64,000 nucleotides of DNA from Gremmenia infestans (lineage: Eukaryota > Ascomycota > Leotiomycetes > Helotiales > Hamatocanthoscyphaceae): assembly GCA_032629725.1 (NCBI GenBank), contig JAFEVB010000032.1, positions 806,001 through 870,000 on the forward strand, given 5' to 3'. The stretch's first letter is position 1, and each line of letters begins with the position of its first letter. Of this stretch, positions 10,440-21,040 are shown in pieces. The translations under genes were made by a program, and so were the position numbers. The notes beneath the pieces are model-generated. The model ran no database searches, was not told where the DNA came from, and saw nothing but the letters and a program-made list of their open reading frames with translations.

Positions 10440-11754
10440 ATGGCTACTTTGTTATTGCTCTTTCATCTTCTGTCCGTCTTTTTGGTCACTTCCGTTCATT
10501 CTAAGGGAATACATTTAAAGCATGTAGCAAAGACCAGGAAAACAGATTGACACAAGCACTGAGCGACGCAATTGAGATGGCACAAAGTAGGTCCCCATAA
10601 CTCCTATCTCTCCGGGTTGCCTTTCTAAACAATTATTAGCAGCAAAAGATAAATTCAAAGAAAGTCCAATGAAAGATACAACAGAGGGACCGTGGCGAGT
10701 TCTTTTTGACGCTAAGGATATTTACTATGTCACAGGTTAGACCCATATTACGTCCCCTTTTGCTCCGTATATTTGGCTGTACTAATTACTTTTGCAGCGG
10801 GTATTTTCCAGGAAGTTATTGCAGCTAAGTATACGGACAAAGAAGTCAATATCTATTGTACCAGTGACCATTTGATTTGGGATAGCCGTATAAGCCTTTG
10901 GGTAGACAGCGATTTCTTCGGCCAACCCCCAAAATTTGGTCAAATGCGTCTTCCTTTCGGGGGTGAAAACGATAAAAATGTATCGCCCGCTGTCAAGGGC
11001 TCATTCACTCTCCATGGTATGTACCGTAAGACGAATCCTCGCGCTTCCCTTTAGACCTAACAGGATAAAAGGACACCTTAGCAAGAATGGGGCTGATAGC
11101 AGCAACCAAGTTCATATATACATTTCTCCCAAGATCTTTGGGCCCTCTGATGATCAGTATGATCGGAGAAGTCTCAAGAAAATCATTGCCGATGGACTAG
11201 ATTCTAAATATGGAGGCAGACTTGAGAGAATCAAGGCGCTGGAAACGACAGTTCTCCATGAGGTAAGCTTCGAACCCCGCCGCATGTTTGGTCCTTTTGA
11301 CTGACATGCAAGCAGTTATGTCACGCTATTATTCCATGTAAGAATATCTTGCTTCTAGCCCCACTAGGCCGCTTTTCTAATGAATCCTCTAGTAGAGGAC
11401 AATCATAGTGGCCGGATGATGATCAACGATGGCCCAAATAAGAATACATGTGGGTTCACTAAGTGTGAACAGCTGAATCGTACACCCAATCTTCCCAAGG
11501 GTCATGGACCAAAATTTTGTGCCGACAGTTTCGCCCAATTAGCACAAAGTATGTGGAAGCTTTATGGCCAGCTATGAACGATCCTTTTCCTCCATAGAGG
11601 GTTGCTAACCAAAACTTCGTTGAAAATAGGTTTAACATTATCAAGCATCCAAGGGAAAGATGTGTACTGGTCCACTGGAACAGTTGATCTCAATACATTG
11701 AGGCCTCCAATTTTCGCAAACCCAGCTGCGCCAAGCCCATCAGCCAAAATTTAA
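10440..11754 (+). CDS. Secreted zinc metallopeptidase-like protein (HExxH) with a frame break near the start
   Basis: The ATG at 10440 begins a signal peptide (MATLLLLFHLLSVFLVTSV) in one frame. The rest of the gene (from ACSKDQENRL at about 10520) is in another, with no intron large enough between them. Downstream exons 10643-10735, 10798-11016, 11072-11262, 11316-11337, 11393-11548 and 11630-11754 join in phase. An intron at 11263-11315 splits the codons of LHE and LCHA, which together form HELCH, an HExxH zinc site. The rest has paired cysteines (NTCGFTKCEQ, KFCADS) and ends at TAA 11752-11754. It resembles secreted fungal zincins in layout; the third zinc ligand was not identified. The break could be a true frameshift or a base error. 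Confidence 0.6.
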
Positions 11755-12209
11755 TGCCCAGGCTGCGAAGGCACTATATTACGAGTCATATTATATTGCA
11801 CGATAGATTAAATGATGACAAGAGTTTTGCACGAGATTTATGTCATATTTGTGCCAAACGCGAGTGCTCCAATTCGATCGGCGCCCTCCTTTAAAGCCCC
11901 TTTATTAGGCGAGGGCAGGAATACCAAGAACCCCTAAATGATCCTAAAGATCATCACGTGGCCAGGAAACATATCTCCCGCAACTTGCTAGATTCCTTTC
12001 AAGTCATGGTCAATGGTCAAAGAGACATCCAACCAGATAAGACTCCTGGGTCCGCTAAATCCTGAAAATCTGTTTGCATTGATTTTACATATTGATTTCT
12101 AGACAATCCAATAAGCCTATCCAACATGGAGAATTCAAGATCACCCGCAAACTAATATACAAATAAAATAATTGGATTTAAGCCTCATAACAGGCATTGT
12201 GCGAGATTC
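11755..12209. other. Intergenic region
   Basis: AT-rich, without a supported gene. Confidence 0.3.
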
Positions 12210-12760
12210 TCAACTATCATCCCGACCCCTCATTAGCTCATCCCACACGGCTCTGATTCCCTACCTCTCGATTGATGCAGCATATCCCTCTTCAATATCA
12301 TCCTTATCCTTGTAGTCGTAAGATATACCCATCCCCATTAACAATCTCTTTATTTTGACTCCGGGGAATGTACGTAGTAGTCTTCAGAGAAATTGCTGAC
12401 CTTATTATTCGCGTCCTCTAGCGTCAAGAATACACCGACTCCATTACCCCACTTGGAGAAGCTTTTCGATCTGTGACAATCCAAATAGCCCTACCTGTAT
12501 ATTTAAGCTCAGGAATGATCCTCCCCTCGCAGTAAAACAAGATACCTTTCCTTTCTTTGGAAGCCATTAATTCCCGCTTCGAATTCTTTCTGAATACTCG
12601 ATTCGATGCGTTCCTCCACTAGCTTGGTCTCGCAACTCTTGTTGGTACAGTACAGTAGCGTTCTTCAGCTTCTTCGTGCCCACTCAAGGTCTCTCTCTAC
12701 AAGCTCTAACGTAGCTGCATCCTCAATGGCTCTGCTTTCAACAGCAGCATTCTCAGTGAC
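12210..12760 (-). pseudogene. Decayed protein-coding gene with several stops
   Basis: On the minus strand, coding-like segments alternate with stops and frame changes. A block near 12760-12600 reads VTENAAVESRAIEDAATLEL and continues past a TGA to RIESSIQKEFEAGINGFQRK. Further on, WGNGVGVFLTLEDANNK appears. The end (about 12360-12210) reads RLLMGMGISYDYKDKDDIEE and then, after a TAG, GIRAVWDELMRG and a final stop at 12210-12212. Such composition on one strand over 550 bases is unlikely by chance. The family is not recognised. Some stops could come from TGG to TAG or CGA to TGA, the direction expected from C-to-T mutation. Confidence 0.5.
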
Positions 12761-13343
12761 CTACAGTACTGTTTAGCAGGGCAGCACGGACCTTGGGCCC
12801 GGGGTTTTTGCCCCTCCCGTGCGAAGTCCCTCTTATCCGTTTCCGCTTCCGTTCGCGCATCTCTACAATCCAAACCATTATAGGCACTCCTTACAATTGC
12901 TAGGATTATCTATCTGTCTCTAGAGAATAAATCAGACGACTACTGCAGCTGGCCTCGAGTCAAAGGATATACATGCACAGCGAATTCCCATACTGTCTAT
13001 CTCGCGTCAGTTACGATGGTCTTAAATGCACTAAGGATTTTCTATTAAAGCACTTGTATCCCGAGGACTCTCGGTTTGGTGTTTCGTGCCTGTTCAATTT
13101 GTGTGATTGAGTGGCCTGGCCTTTATTGCAAGTGGGGTAAACGTTTGTTTTCCAGGGGTCGTCGATTACCGTACTGTATTGCAGGCGAAAAGCTAGGTGC
13201 GTCTCTATCAACACCCTGTATAACCACCCAACCCCACCCCCACCTTCTCTTCTTCCCCGAACCCAACTACCTAGGTACCTTACCCACGCGGCCACGCCCT
13301 ACTTAATACACCATCCGATCCGATCTCACCCTTCCCTCTCCCA
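12761..13343. other. Intergenic region at the edge of the accessory compartment
   Basis: No gene. It contains an imperfect GC-rich hairpin at about 12790-12832 (GCACGG ... CCGTGC arms), and the CT-rich leader of the next gene, including CTACCTAGGTACCTT near 13267. Confidence 0.35.
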
Positions 13344-14400
13344 ATGTCAACCTCAACCTCACTCTACCATCTAACACGAACCCTCAAGTCCCGTTCCCTC
13401 ATCCCGCCAACCCGACTCTTCACACAAACAAGAGCAGCAAGAACAAGAACAATGGCCACCTCGACTCCCCCAGCACCAGCAGCAGCAGCGCCCTCGAAAT
13501 GCGAATGGCTAGTAATAATCCCCGACCAACCCGGAAAATTAGAAAAGAGAGTTGAAGTCCGGCCGTTTGTCATTCCCTTCACTTCCCCCTCTTTTCTAAT
13601 TCCCATTCCCATGCCTTTCTCATACCTTTCCCATTCTCATACCATTCTCATACCACTCTCACTGCCATCCATTCGCCCTATCTAACCCCACCCCTAGAAA
13701 ACATTTCCAGGGCCTAGCACCAAAAATCGAATCCGGGTTCTGGAAAATGGGCGGTTTGTCCCCCTTCCCTCTTCCCTGTCCTCTTCCCTTAAACCCTTCC
13801 CCTCCCATCAAAACCAAAATCACAATCCCACTTCTCCCCCTATCTCACATCATCTAACCCCCCCACCCCAAACCCACAGGCGCGATCCTCTCATCCCCGC
13901 CCCTCTCAAACGAACCCCTAGCCTTCGCCGGAAGCGCGATGGTATGTCTCGCTGCGTCGAAGGAAGAGATAATCGAGCTGTTGAAGGCGGATATATATAG
14001 CGAGAATGAGGTGTGGGATTTTAGTCAGGTGTGTACCTACTGTCCTTCTTTATTTACCTTTACCTTTACCATCCTACCATCCTACCATCCTACCATCCTA
14101 CCATCCTACCATCCTACCATCCTACCATCTTACCATCTATCTATCTATGTTCCTGAATTCTCTTTGTTTGTTTGTTTGTTTGTTTGTTTGTTTGTTTGTT
14201 TGTTTGTTTGTTTGTTTGTTTGTTTTTGGATTTAGATTCAGTATTTCGATTCAGAACTAGCTCGGAGAGGAAAGAGGAAAAGAGGAAGGGGAAAGATGGA
14301 AGGAAGGGGAAAGAAGGAAAGAAAGAAAAAGGCTAATTTCAATTAACAGCTTCAGATCTATCCTTACAAGTGCGCCTTTAGGGCTCCGCTGGATACGTAG
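13344..14400 (+). CDS. YCII-related domain protein, probably mitochondrial
   Basis: Four exons, 13344-13564, 13698-13753, 13880-14028 and 14350-14400, give 158 residues. From the first ATG the N-terminus is rich in Arg, Ser and Thr without acidic residues (TRTLKSRSLIPPTRLFTQTR), a typical matrix-targeting sequence. A second in-frame ATG at 13452 would give a 122-residue form without it. The body has the YCII/YciI layout: KCEWLVIIPDQPGKLEKR, then KHFQGLAPKIESGFWKMGG, LAFAGSAM, and the closing IYPYKCAFRAPL. YciI-like proteins are small dimeric ferredoxin-fold proteins of uncertain chemistry. The third intron (14029-14349) is long for this genome and is packed with microsatellites. Confidence 0.8.
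14065..14226. repeat. Two adjacent microsatellites inside an intron
   Basis: An 8-base unit (ACCATCCT) is repeated about seven times at 14074-14135. It is followed at about 14160-14224 by a run of TTTG/TTGT units of roughly sixteen copies. Both lie in intron 3 of the YCII gene. Confidence 0.9.
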
Positions 14401-14434
14401 ATGTTGGTCGGAGGTGGGATGAGAAGGAGAGTGG

Positions 14435-14650
14435 GATTAGATGTGATGTGATGTGATGTGATAGATGGGTGGGTGGGGAAGGAAGGAAGTGAAGGTTGAC
14501 TGTTTAACGATTACTTGCTTGCTTGCTTGCTTGTTTCAAATCTAGATACACAGATACCTAGTAAGTACTGTTGAACGCCGGTAGCCGGCCATTTATATTT
14601 TGCAAACGCCACGCACGCCACGCCACGCCACGCCATCCTGGGTAATCGGT
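14435..14650. repeat. Short tandem repeats in the convergent intergenic gap
   Basis: GATGT units lie at 14438-14461, CTTG/TTGC units at 14513-14534, and CACGC units at 14606-14632. This gap separates the 3' ends of the YCII gene and the permease gene. Confidence 0.8.
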
Positions 14651-14787
14651 ATGCTCTCAAATGCAAATGCAACTCCATATTGACAAGAAAAGGAAAGAAG
14701 AAATAAAGAATTCTAAAATTTCCATTTTGCATTTTCCGTGCATCTCATAGCGCCGTCTATCATATCATATTTCATCACACCACACAT

Positions 14788-16688
14788 CTAGAAAGCCCAG
14801 CCAAGAGTAAGTCTATAGATCTTCTGTGCCCTAGACTCCGGCCCACCGGCCTGCGCCGCCTCCGCCGCAAGGTATTCCTGCTCCTCTGCATCGATCTTGG
14901 CCTTTCCACTGTATAGATCTGCCGTCTCCGGCTTGACCGTCTGGGTCTTCATGATGAATTTGTACCCGAAGATCATGATGATGTACAGCGGGATGGCCAG
15001 GTACGTGGTGACGAAAGTCCGGGTATCGAATTTGGGAGTCGTGCCTTTGGCAGCTGTCTTCTTGTAGCAGAAGAGAGCGAAGCCTTTGAAGAAGGCGATC
15101 AGGCAGCTGAATACCAGCGCGCCGTAGGAGCCGTACACTCCGAGGGGAGCGACATATGCCAGCGCCGTGTCGGGGATGTTCTGCGCGCGACGGGCGCGCA
15201 CAAAGTAGATGTGGGAGATGAGAATCGAGATCCAGGTCAGGAGACCGAACATGGTGACCAGGTTGACAAAGTAGCCGAATACGGTGTAGGAAGATGTATT
15301 GCAACCGAGGAAGGCCAGCAGACAGAAGACGGTAGAAAGCGCCAACGCGTAGACGGGCATGCCGCGCTTGTCAGTCTTGCCGAAGATCTTGGGAGCCTTG
15401 TTCTCGTGAGCCAGGCCATAAAGCGTTCTGGATGCGATGTAGAGATCGGAGTTTGCCGCAGAGAAAACAAAGATCAGGACACAGGCGTTGAAAAGACCTG
15501 GTAGGACCGGGATCCCGCTGAGTTTGATGGCGACGACGAATGGAGATGCGGAAGCAGTGCTGGATGACTTCTTGTTGGCATCAATGAGGTACTTGGAGTT
15601 GTATGGCACGAGCATTCCCAAAAGGAAGACAAGGACAACGTAGAAGAGCAGGATTCGGTAGAAGGTGAGCCTGATAGCACGAGGGATGACTTTTCGTGGG
15701 TTTGCTGCTTCACCGACAGTAACTCCAACCAATTCAGTTCCTAGGTACGCAAACACTGCAGTGGTGAAGGTCGACCAAACAGCAAGGAATCTTCCAGCAG
15801 AGCCCTCTGATAATCGTTAGTGTATTTCCCTCAAGACGTACTTGGAGTCACGTACCCAAGATATATGGTTTAAAAGCACCCGGGTTTCTCCAGTATTCAA
15901 AGCCAGTAGCATGATGGTTGGGTCCACCTCCACATGCAAGGATCAAACTCAGGAGAATGAGCCCTAGAATGACAAGCACTTTGACACTAGATAAGTAGAA
16001 TTCGAATTCCCCAAAGAACTTGACTCCAAAGTAGTTGATGAGGACAACGACGACTAAGAAGACAGCGATGAATGCACCTGGGTTGACCTTCTCTCGTGGA
16101 ACCCAGTACTGGATAACCAAAGATGCAGCTGTGAGGTTGTTGGGCGTGACAATGATGTACTTGAACCAGTAGTTCCATCCCAGAGCGAAGCCAAGGGCAG
16201 GGTCACAGAATCTCGTCGCATAACCAGTGAAACCACTAGACATGGGAAGCCAAGCAGCCATCTATGTCAAGTTAGTTAGCAAGATGTCGGGAAATGCAGT
16301 CTTTAGAAGCCAAGCTGGCGCAGTCACGTACCTCTCCCAACGCAGCCATAACCAAGAAACACAACAAGCCCACTATCGTATAACCGATGAAGAGCGGGGC
16401 AGGTCCAGCTTGAGCTAGAGACTTTCCACTAATTACATTGTCAGGTCAGCTTTCTCTCACATATAAAGCCTAGAGGCGGGCAGGTAGAACGAACGTTCCA
16501 ATAATCAAGCCAGTACCAATCGCTCCTCCAATAGCAATCATGGTGATTTGGCGAGACTTCAGTCCACGATGTAAATCATGACCGTTAGGTTCCTCGCGGT
16601 CTGGCGTCGCAATCTCAACATCTACAGGATATTTCGGCTCAGGAGAATCCGAGCCCGAGGACTGGTAAGGAGGTTTGGCGACAGACAT
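14788..16688 (-). CDS. Amino-acid permease (APC superfamily, YAT family)
   Basis: Exons 16688-16495, 16428-16332, 16261-15856 and 15806-14788 give 571 residues, the usual length for fungal amino-acid/proton symporters. The cytosolic N-terminus is followed by HRGLKSRQITMIAIGGAIGT, the signature of the first membrane helix, then about twelve hydrophobic segments. Further family motifs are GFALGWNYW, FAYLGTELVGVTVGEAANPR and SAANSDLYIASRTLYGLA. The protein should sit in the plasma membrane and import amino acids; the substrate cannot be read from sequence. The C-terminus is charged and Ala-rich. Introns are 66, 70 and 49 bases. A minisatellite lies just before the ATG. Confidence 0.92.
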
Positions 16689-16705
16689 GCTTGCGGTGCA
16701 GCCTT

Positions 16706-16777
16706 AGGAAAGGAGGAAAGGAGGAAAGGAGGAAAGGAGGAAAGGAGGAAAGGAGGAAAGGAGGAAAGGAGGAAAGG
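16706..16777. repeat. Minisatellite of an 8-base purine unit
   Basis: The unit AAAGGAGG is repeated about nine times directly upstream of the permease start codon, in the predicted 5' UTR or core promoter. It is pyrimidine-rich on the transcribed strand's mRNA sense. Confidence 0.9.
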
Positions 16778-17870
16778 CGGAAGTGAGGGAAGCGTTGGGA
16801 TTAGTTGAGGAATTAGATGTGAGATGAGATGCAAGAACCAGAATAAGAATAAGGGTTCCACAGCCTTGTACTTATAAAAAAAGAGAAAAGTCTTGGCAAT
16901 TACTGTTTTCTGTGGGACAGAGGTGTGATGGGATGGTATGGTAGGTGTCTTGCCTTGCACATTCACTGTACCGAGCCAAGCTACATACAGTAGGGCCCGC
17001 TAGATCCCCGCCATGCACCCGCCATGCTGATTATAGAGTAGGATTCCGTGCTTGAGCCTTCAGTAGGTACCTACCTACCTACGGAGTATCCCTACAGTAC
17101 CTAGGTACTTATCACAGGACGATAGACCGGGCACACTTCCTTGCGCTCGCAGCAGGCCGACTGGGCGCCCAGCTTTCGTTATCACAAAGGCCGCGGGTGA
17201 CCAATGCCAAAGAGTTATTTGTCCGAGACTCGCCAGACCCAAGAAATCCCCAAGGAACTACGGTGGGGAAATGCGCAAGTTAGCAGGTGCCACTATACCA
17301 CTATGGGAATGGCTCATCAGGGTTGCTTCTCCAAGCCTTCTAGAACAATGCAGCCAAGACTTTCCCTCGACCATCACATCACGCCTTTCGTCCCAGTGCT
17401 GTACGGGGAGAGCGAGTGTACGTTGTACGTAAAGATTACTTTGCCGCTTTTGGCGCCTTGGCGCCGAGGTAGTGCTGAGGCCCATCCAGTAATGACCCCA
17501 TGCATATATACCGAGTACATTGGATCACCGGGCAGCCAATGGCACGCGACGAGGGGTCGCAGAAACGGAGATTCAGCCTCATCGTTCACGTGCCGTTGGC
17601 TGACCCCTCTAAGTATGTAATGGACCGTTTTGGGATGATAGATCACAAAGGCCGCAGCATATAAACACAAATCTGAGAAGGGAGCAGAACTTCCATACTG
17701 TGAAAGACTTATCCGGTGCCGCATTTGTTCAATGGTCAATACAAGCGCAGAGATACATTAGATCCCTCCGCACTTGGCATCTCGTGGCACTTAGCAGTCA
17801 CGGCGTTACCGTCTCTTTGGTTCTGTCTGGATGCAAATCCTCCTCCACATTCTTGACCATAACTTAAATC
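16778..17870. other. Intergenic region
   Basis: This is the promoter side of the permease and the 3' side of MetAP2. It contains GGTACCTACCTACCTAC and CAGTACCTAGGTACTT near 17064-17110. A 138-codon frame at 17204-17620 has no domain and was not accepted. Confidence 0.4.
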
Positions 17871-19460
17871 TCAATAGTCGTCGCCGCGACTGATAACCTC
17901 CTTCACGTTTGGCCTCAGAAGGATCGTCTAAAAATAAGTTTAGCGAAGCCACAAACCGCCAAGACTTCAGAAGGATCACTTACATGTTCAAACTGTGCCG
18001 TATAGGAGCCTTTCTTATCTACAAGAGGCGGGTATGCTTCAACGATACCGCTAGAAACAAGATTGTTCAACTGTATTATCATTAGCAAGCGGGAATCAAA
18101 CAATTCAACCTCGCAATAGCCCTGTATGAGTCTTACCCCAAGTAAATACTTGTCTTGAGTTAAACGATCCAAGTATCTTCTACAAAATGGTAAAGTTCCG
18201 AAATTCTTGTTGATGATACCCAAAAGCTTGCTTGCGGATGTGATCCGAAGAGGTACATTTGGCGCATCTACGCGCTTTGCGTAGTGAGATGTTTCATACT
18301 AGTGAGAATTAGCATACGCCCAAGCTGATATCCAGGAATAACTCACATCGTCTCGGACATAGCCATTACCAGTACTGCCAAAGGTCTCGATGGCGAACGT
18401 CTCTCCTTCCTCCATCTTCGTCTGGTCGTTACTCTTGACAATAGGTACACTCTTTCCGCCATGAATCTGCCACTGTCGAATATCGTGCCCGTTTAAGTTG
18501 CGAATGCACTTGACGGGGAAGGTCTCGCCCCGGATCTCAACCTCATAACTCTCCATAGTTTCTTGGATTGCAGCACCAATATCTGACATACGAACATCGA
18601 TACCAGCTTCCTTAATACCAGTATTCGTTGCCTCTCGAACTGCCTCCAGAAGGTTGTCGTACATTGGATCGAATGACATGGTAAAAGCACTATCAACGAT
18701 TCTTCCATTGATATGAACACCGAAATCGACCTTCATAACATTGTCCTTGGACAGTATTGTCTTGTTTCCGAAATTGGGGCTGTAATGCGCGGCAATATGA
18801 TCCAAGTTGACACCAGTGGGGAAAGCAATACCTCCTTTGATATTATCTCCCTCTTCTAACCCTGGGTGACCGGTCAACGCACGAACGCCATCCTCAATAC
18901 CCTCAGCAATCTCAGTCAAGCTCTGGCCCGGCTTGATATTTTTCTGAGCCCATTGTCGAACCTGTCGATGGACCTCTGCACCCTGTCGGTATTCTTGTAG
19001 GAAGTCATTGTTCATCCGGTCCAGATGTCTCTTCTCCTCATCCGTGGTCCGGTACAGATTCTCATCTTTATAGTCCACTTCTTGCCCAACGGGATATCCT
19101 CCGGGAAAGAGATTCGAAAGAAGGACTCGAGGAGGGGAGGATTGTTGTGTAGGATTGGCTCCACCAGTCTTCTTCTTCTTCTTCCGCTTTCTCTTCTTCT
19201 TTGCTCCTCCATCTGCTACCCCTCCTCCGGGCGTCTTTTCGTCATCCTCGTCGTCCGAGTCTTCCGCTTCTGGTGCATTGCCATTTCCGTTTCCGTTTGC
19301 CTTTGCTGCAGCCGCGGATGCCATGACTGCTTCTGGATCCTTCACTGTAGGTTGAGTTTAGTGATAATCCTAGTAGACTAGATTTCTGGTATAGAAGATA
19401 GAAGATGGGAAAAGGCATACCCTTCAAGTTTGCAAGAGCATCAGCAGCTTGAGCCGCCAT
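17871..19460 (-). CDS. MAP2: Methionine aminopeptidase 2
   Basis: Five exons (19460-19421, 19344-18347, 18298-18137, 18070-17984, 17927-17871) give 447 residues. The enzyme removes the initiator Met from nascent proteins in the cytosol and has a two-metal pita-bread fold. The N-terminus has an acidic run and a lysine block (KKKRKRKKKKK) thought in this family to contact ribosomes. Catalytic landmarks are HIAAHYSPN (substrate His), KVDFGVHINGRIVDSAFT with the metal-binding Asp residues, NLNGHDI with the metal His, and ETFGSTG with the metal Glu. The closing AQFEH and SRGDDY are also typical. All four introns are short with CTAA(C/T) branches. It is divergent from the J-protein gene with ~340 bases between starts. 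Confidence 0.96.
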
Positions 19461-19797
19461 TCTGTCTCACGTGGAGCCAAGCTCTCGGACACCCTCAACT
19501 AATACTTAGATGTGAGTCTGCGAATCTCACAATAGCCTGGGGGGATAATTGAAGATTTCGGAAATGGTGTTGATTTTTGTTACTGTTGTTTTATGGAGGG
19601 GTAGAAAATACGGCAAGCGATGTGGGTCAGATGTGTTGTTTGCGATTACCTCTTCTAGCCTAGTCCGAATTCTAAGAAATCGCTTCAATGCCGTCACTAA
19701 GGTATCTGTATCCAAATACAAGTACTGGTACTTGTATCTTAGTTTTCCATTTTCCAGATAAATGAAAGTCCGCATAAACCAACAATCGGGATGAGGA

Positions 19798-20743
19798 ATG
19801 CCACCCCGTCTATTTCCCTTCTCCTCCCCCCTCATAGCACGCCTCCGTCAGAGCTTCCACACAACTGCTATCCGCCGCGATGCTATCCCGCAGCCAAATC
19901 ACTATGAGACTCTGCAGATACCAACCAATGCATCAGCCAGCGAGGTGAAGAAGTACGCAGTATTTCCATCCTCTCTGCCCTTCAAATCCCAATCCCAATC
20001 CCAATCCTCAAATCACCTCCCCCAGCTTCTCTTCTCTCTCTCCAACAACCACACAATCCTAGGTAACTAATCCCGACCCCCCCACCCATAGATCATTCTA
20101 TGCCCTCTCCAAAACCCACCACCCAGACCTAAACCCCAGCGACCCGTCCGCCTCGCAGCGCTTCGTAGCCATCTCAAACGCGTACGCCACGCTCTCCTCG
20201 CCCACCAAACGCTCAGCCTACGATTCGCAATTCCTGCCCTATTCCCGACCCTCCCCTTCCCACCGCCATCACGGCTCCTACTCCTCCACATCCACATCTA
20301 CATCCAACTCTCCAGCAGGCGGCCGTCCAGCTTCGGGCCTAAGTCGTCGACGCACGCAGTTCCGTGGCCCCCCGCCGTCGTTCTACCGTTCGGGCGGCTG
20401 GGGCGAGCATTCGGCCAAGCGCCGCGAGGCGGCACAGGATACGGGCGCGGGGGAGTATAGTGCGAGGCCTGGCATGGGACATGGGCAAGGTATGGGGGGA
20501 GAAGATGTGCGGCATTTTAATCGCGAGGAGCATTTGAGGACGCATGAGAATCATGAGAGGCGGTTTAGGCATAGGGAACGCGGTAGGAGGGGGGAAGGGT
20601 GGGGCGCTGTTGAGGGGGAGCCGGGGGGGACGCTGGGGAATTTCTTGTTGGTAGGAGGGGTTATTGTGTTGGGGCTTAGTGTGCCGATGATGTTGGCGGG
20701 ACGATTTATGGGGGGTGAGAAGAAGAAAAGAGTGGATGGGTAG
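19798..20743 (+). CDS. Mitochondrial J-domain (DnaJ-like) protein
   Basis: Exons 19798-19952 and 20092-20743 give 268 residues. The first ~30 residues (LIARLRQSFHTTAIRRDA) look like a mitochondrial presequence with a typical cleavage region. The J domain follows: NHYETLQIPTNASASEVKK, the split at the intron, then SFYALSKTHHPDLNP with the essential HPD, and FVAISNAYATLSSPTKR. After the J domain the protein is Ser/Arg/Gly-rich, and near the end a hydrophobic segment (GNFLLVGGVIVLGLSVPMM) would span a membrane, leaving a lysine-rich tail. The J domain should stimulate a mitochondrial Hsp70. The layout resembles DNAJC30-type proteins, but orthology is not proven. Confidence 0.85.
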
Positions 20744-21040
20744 TGAGGGATCGATGCCCAGAGAGATGATGTACTTGTGTTGGTACTTGTTTTTGTACTT
20801 GTATTTGTACGGGTATGACATACGTAAATAAGCGTGAGAGTAAACACGAAAGAACTCAACGTTTGAAGAATCAAGAATGGCAGCAGCAGATAGTTTTGTG
20901 TAATTTCTAATTTTACAAAGCCCACCCATCCACCACCTACATCCACTCACCCTAAATGGAATTCATGAATGCACGCCCAAGAAATGCCTCTACTATCGTA
21001 CCATCAACTACGCCCATGTACAAACACCGGTATAGAAAAT

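Noticed and set aside
14065..14226. Regular repeats resembling an array
   Set aside because: Units of 4 and 8 bases without spacers are microsatellites, not CRISPR; the organism is also eukaryotic.
17204..17620. 138-codon plus-strand frame
   Set aside because: Uses codons evenly, with no domain, no leader and no splice context; lies in a promoter/3' flank region.
20339..20950. 203-codon minus-strand frame over the J-protein 3' end
   Set aside because: A shadow of GC-rich coding sequence; the J domain frame is clear.
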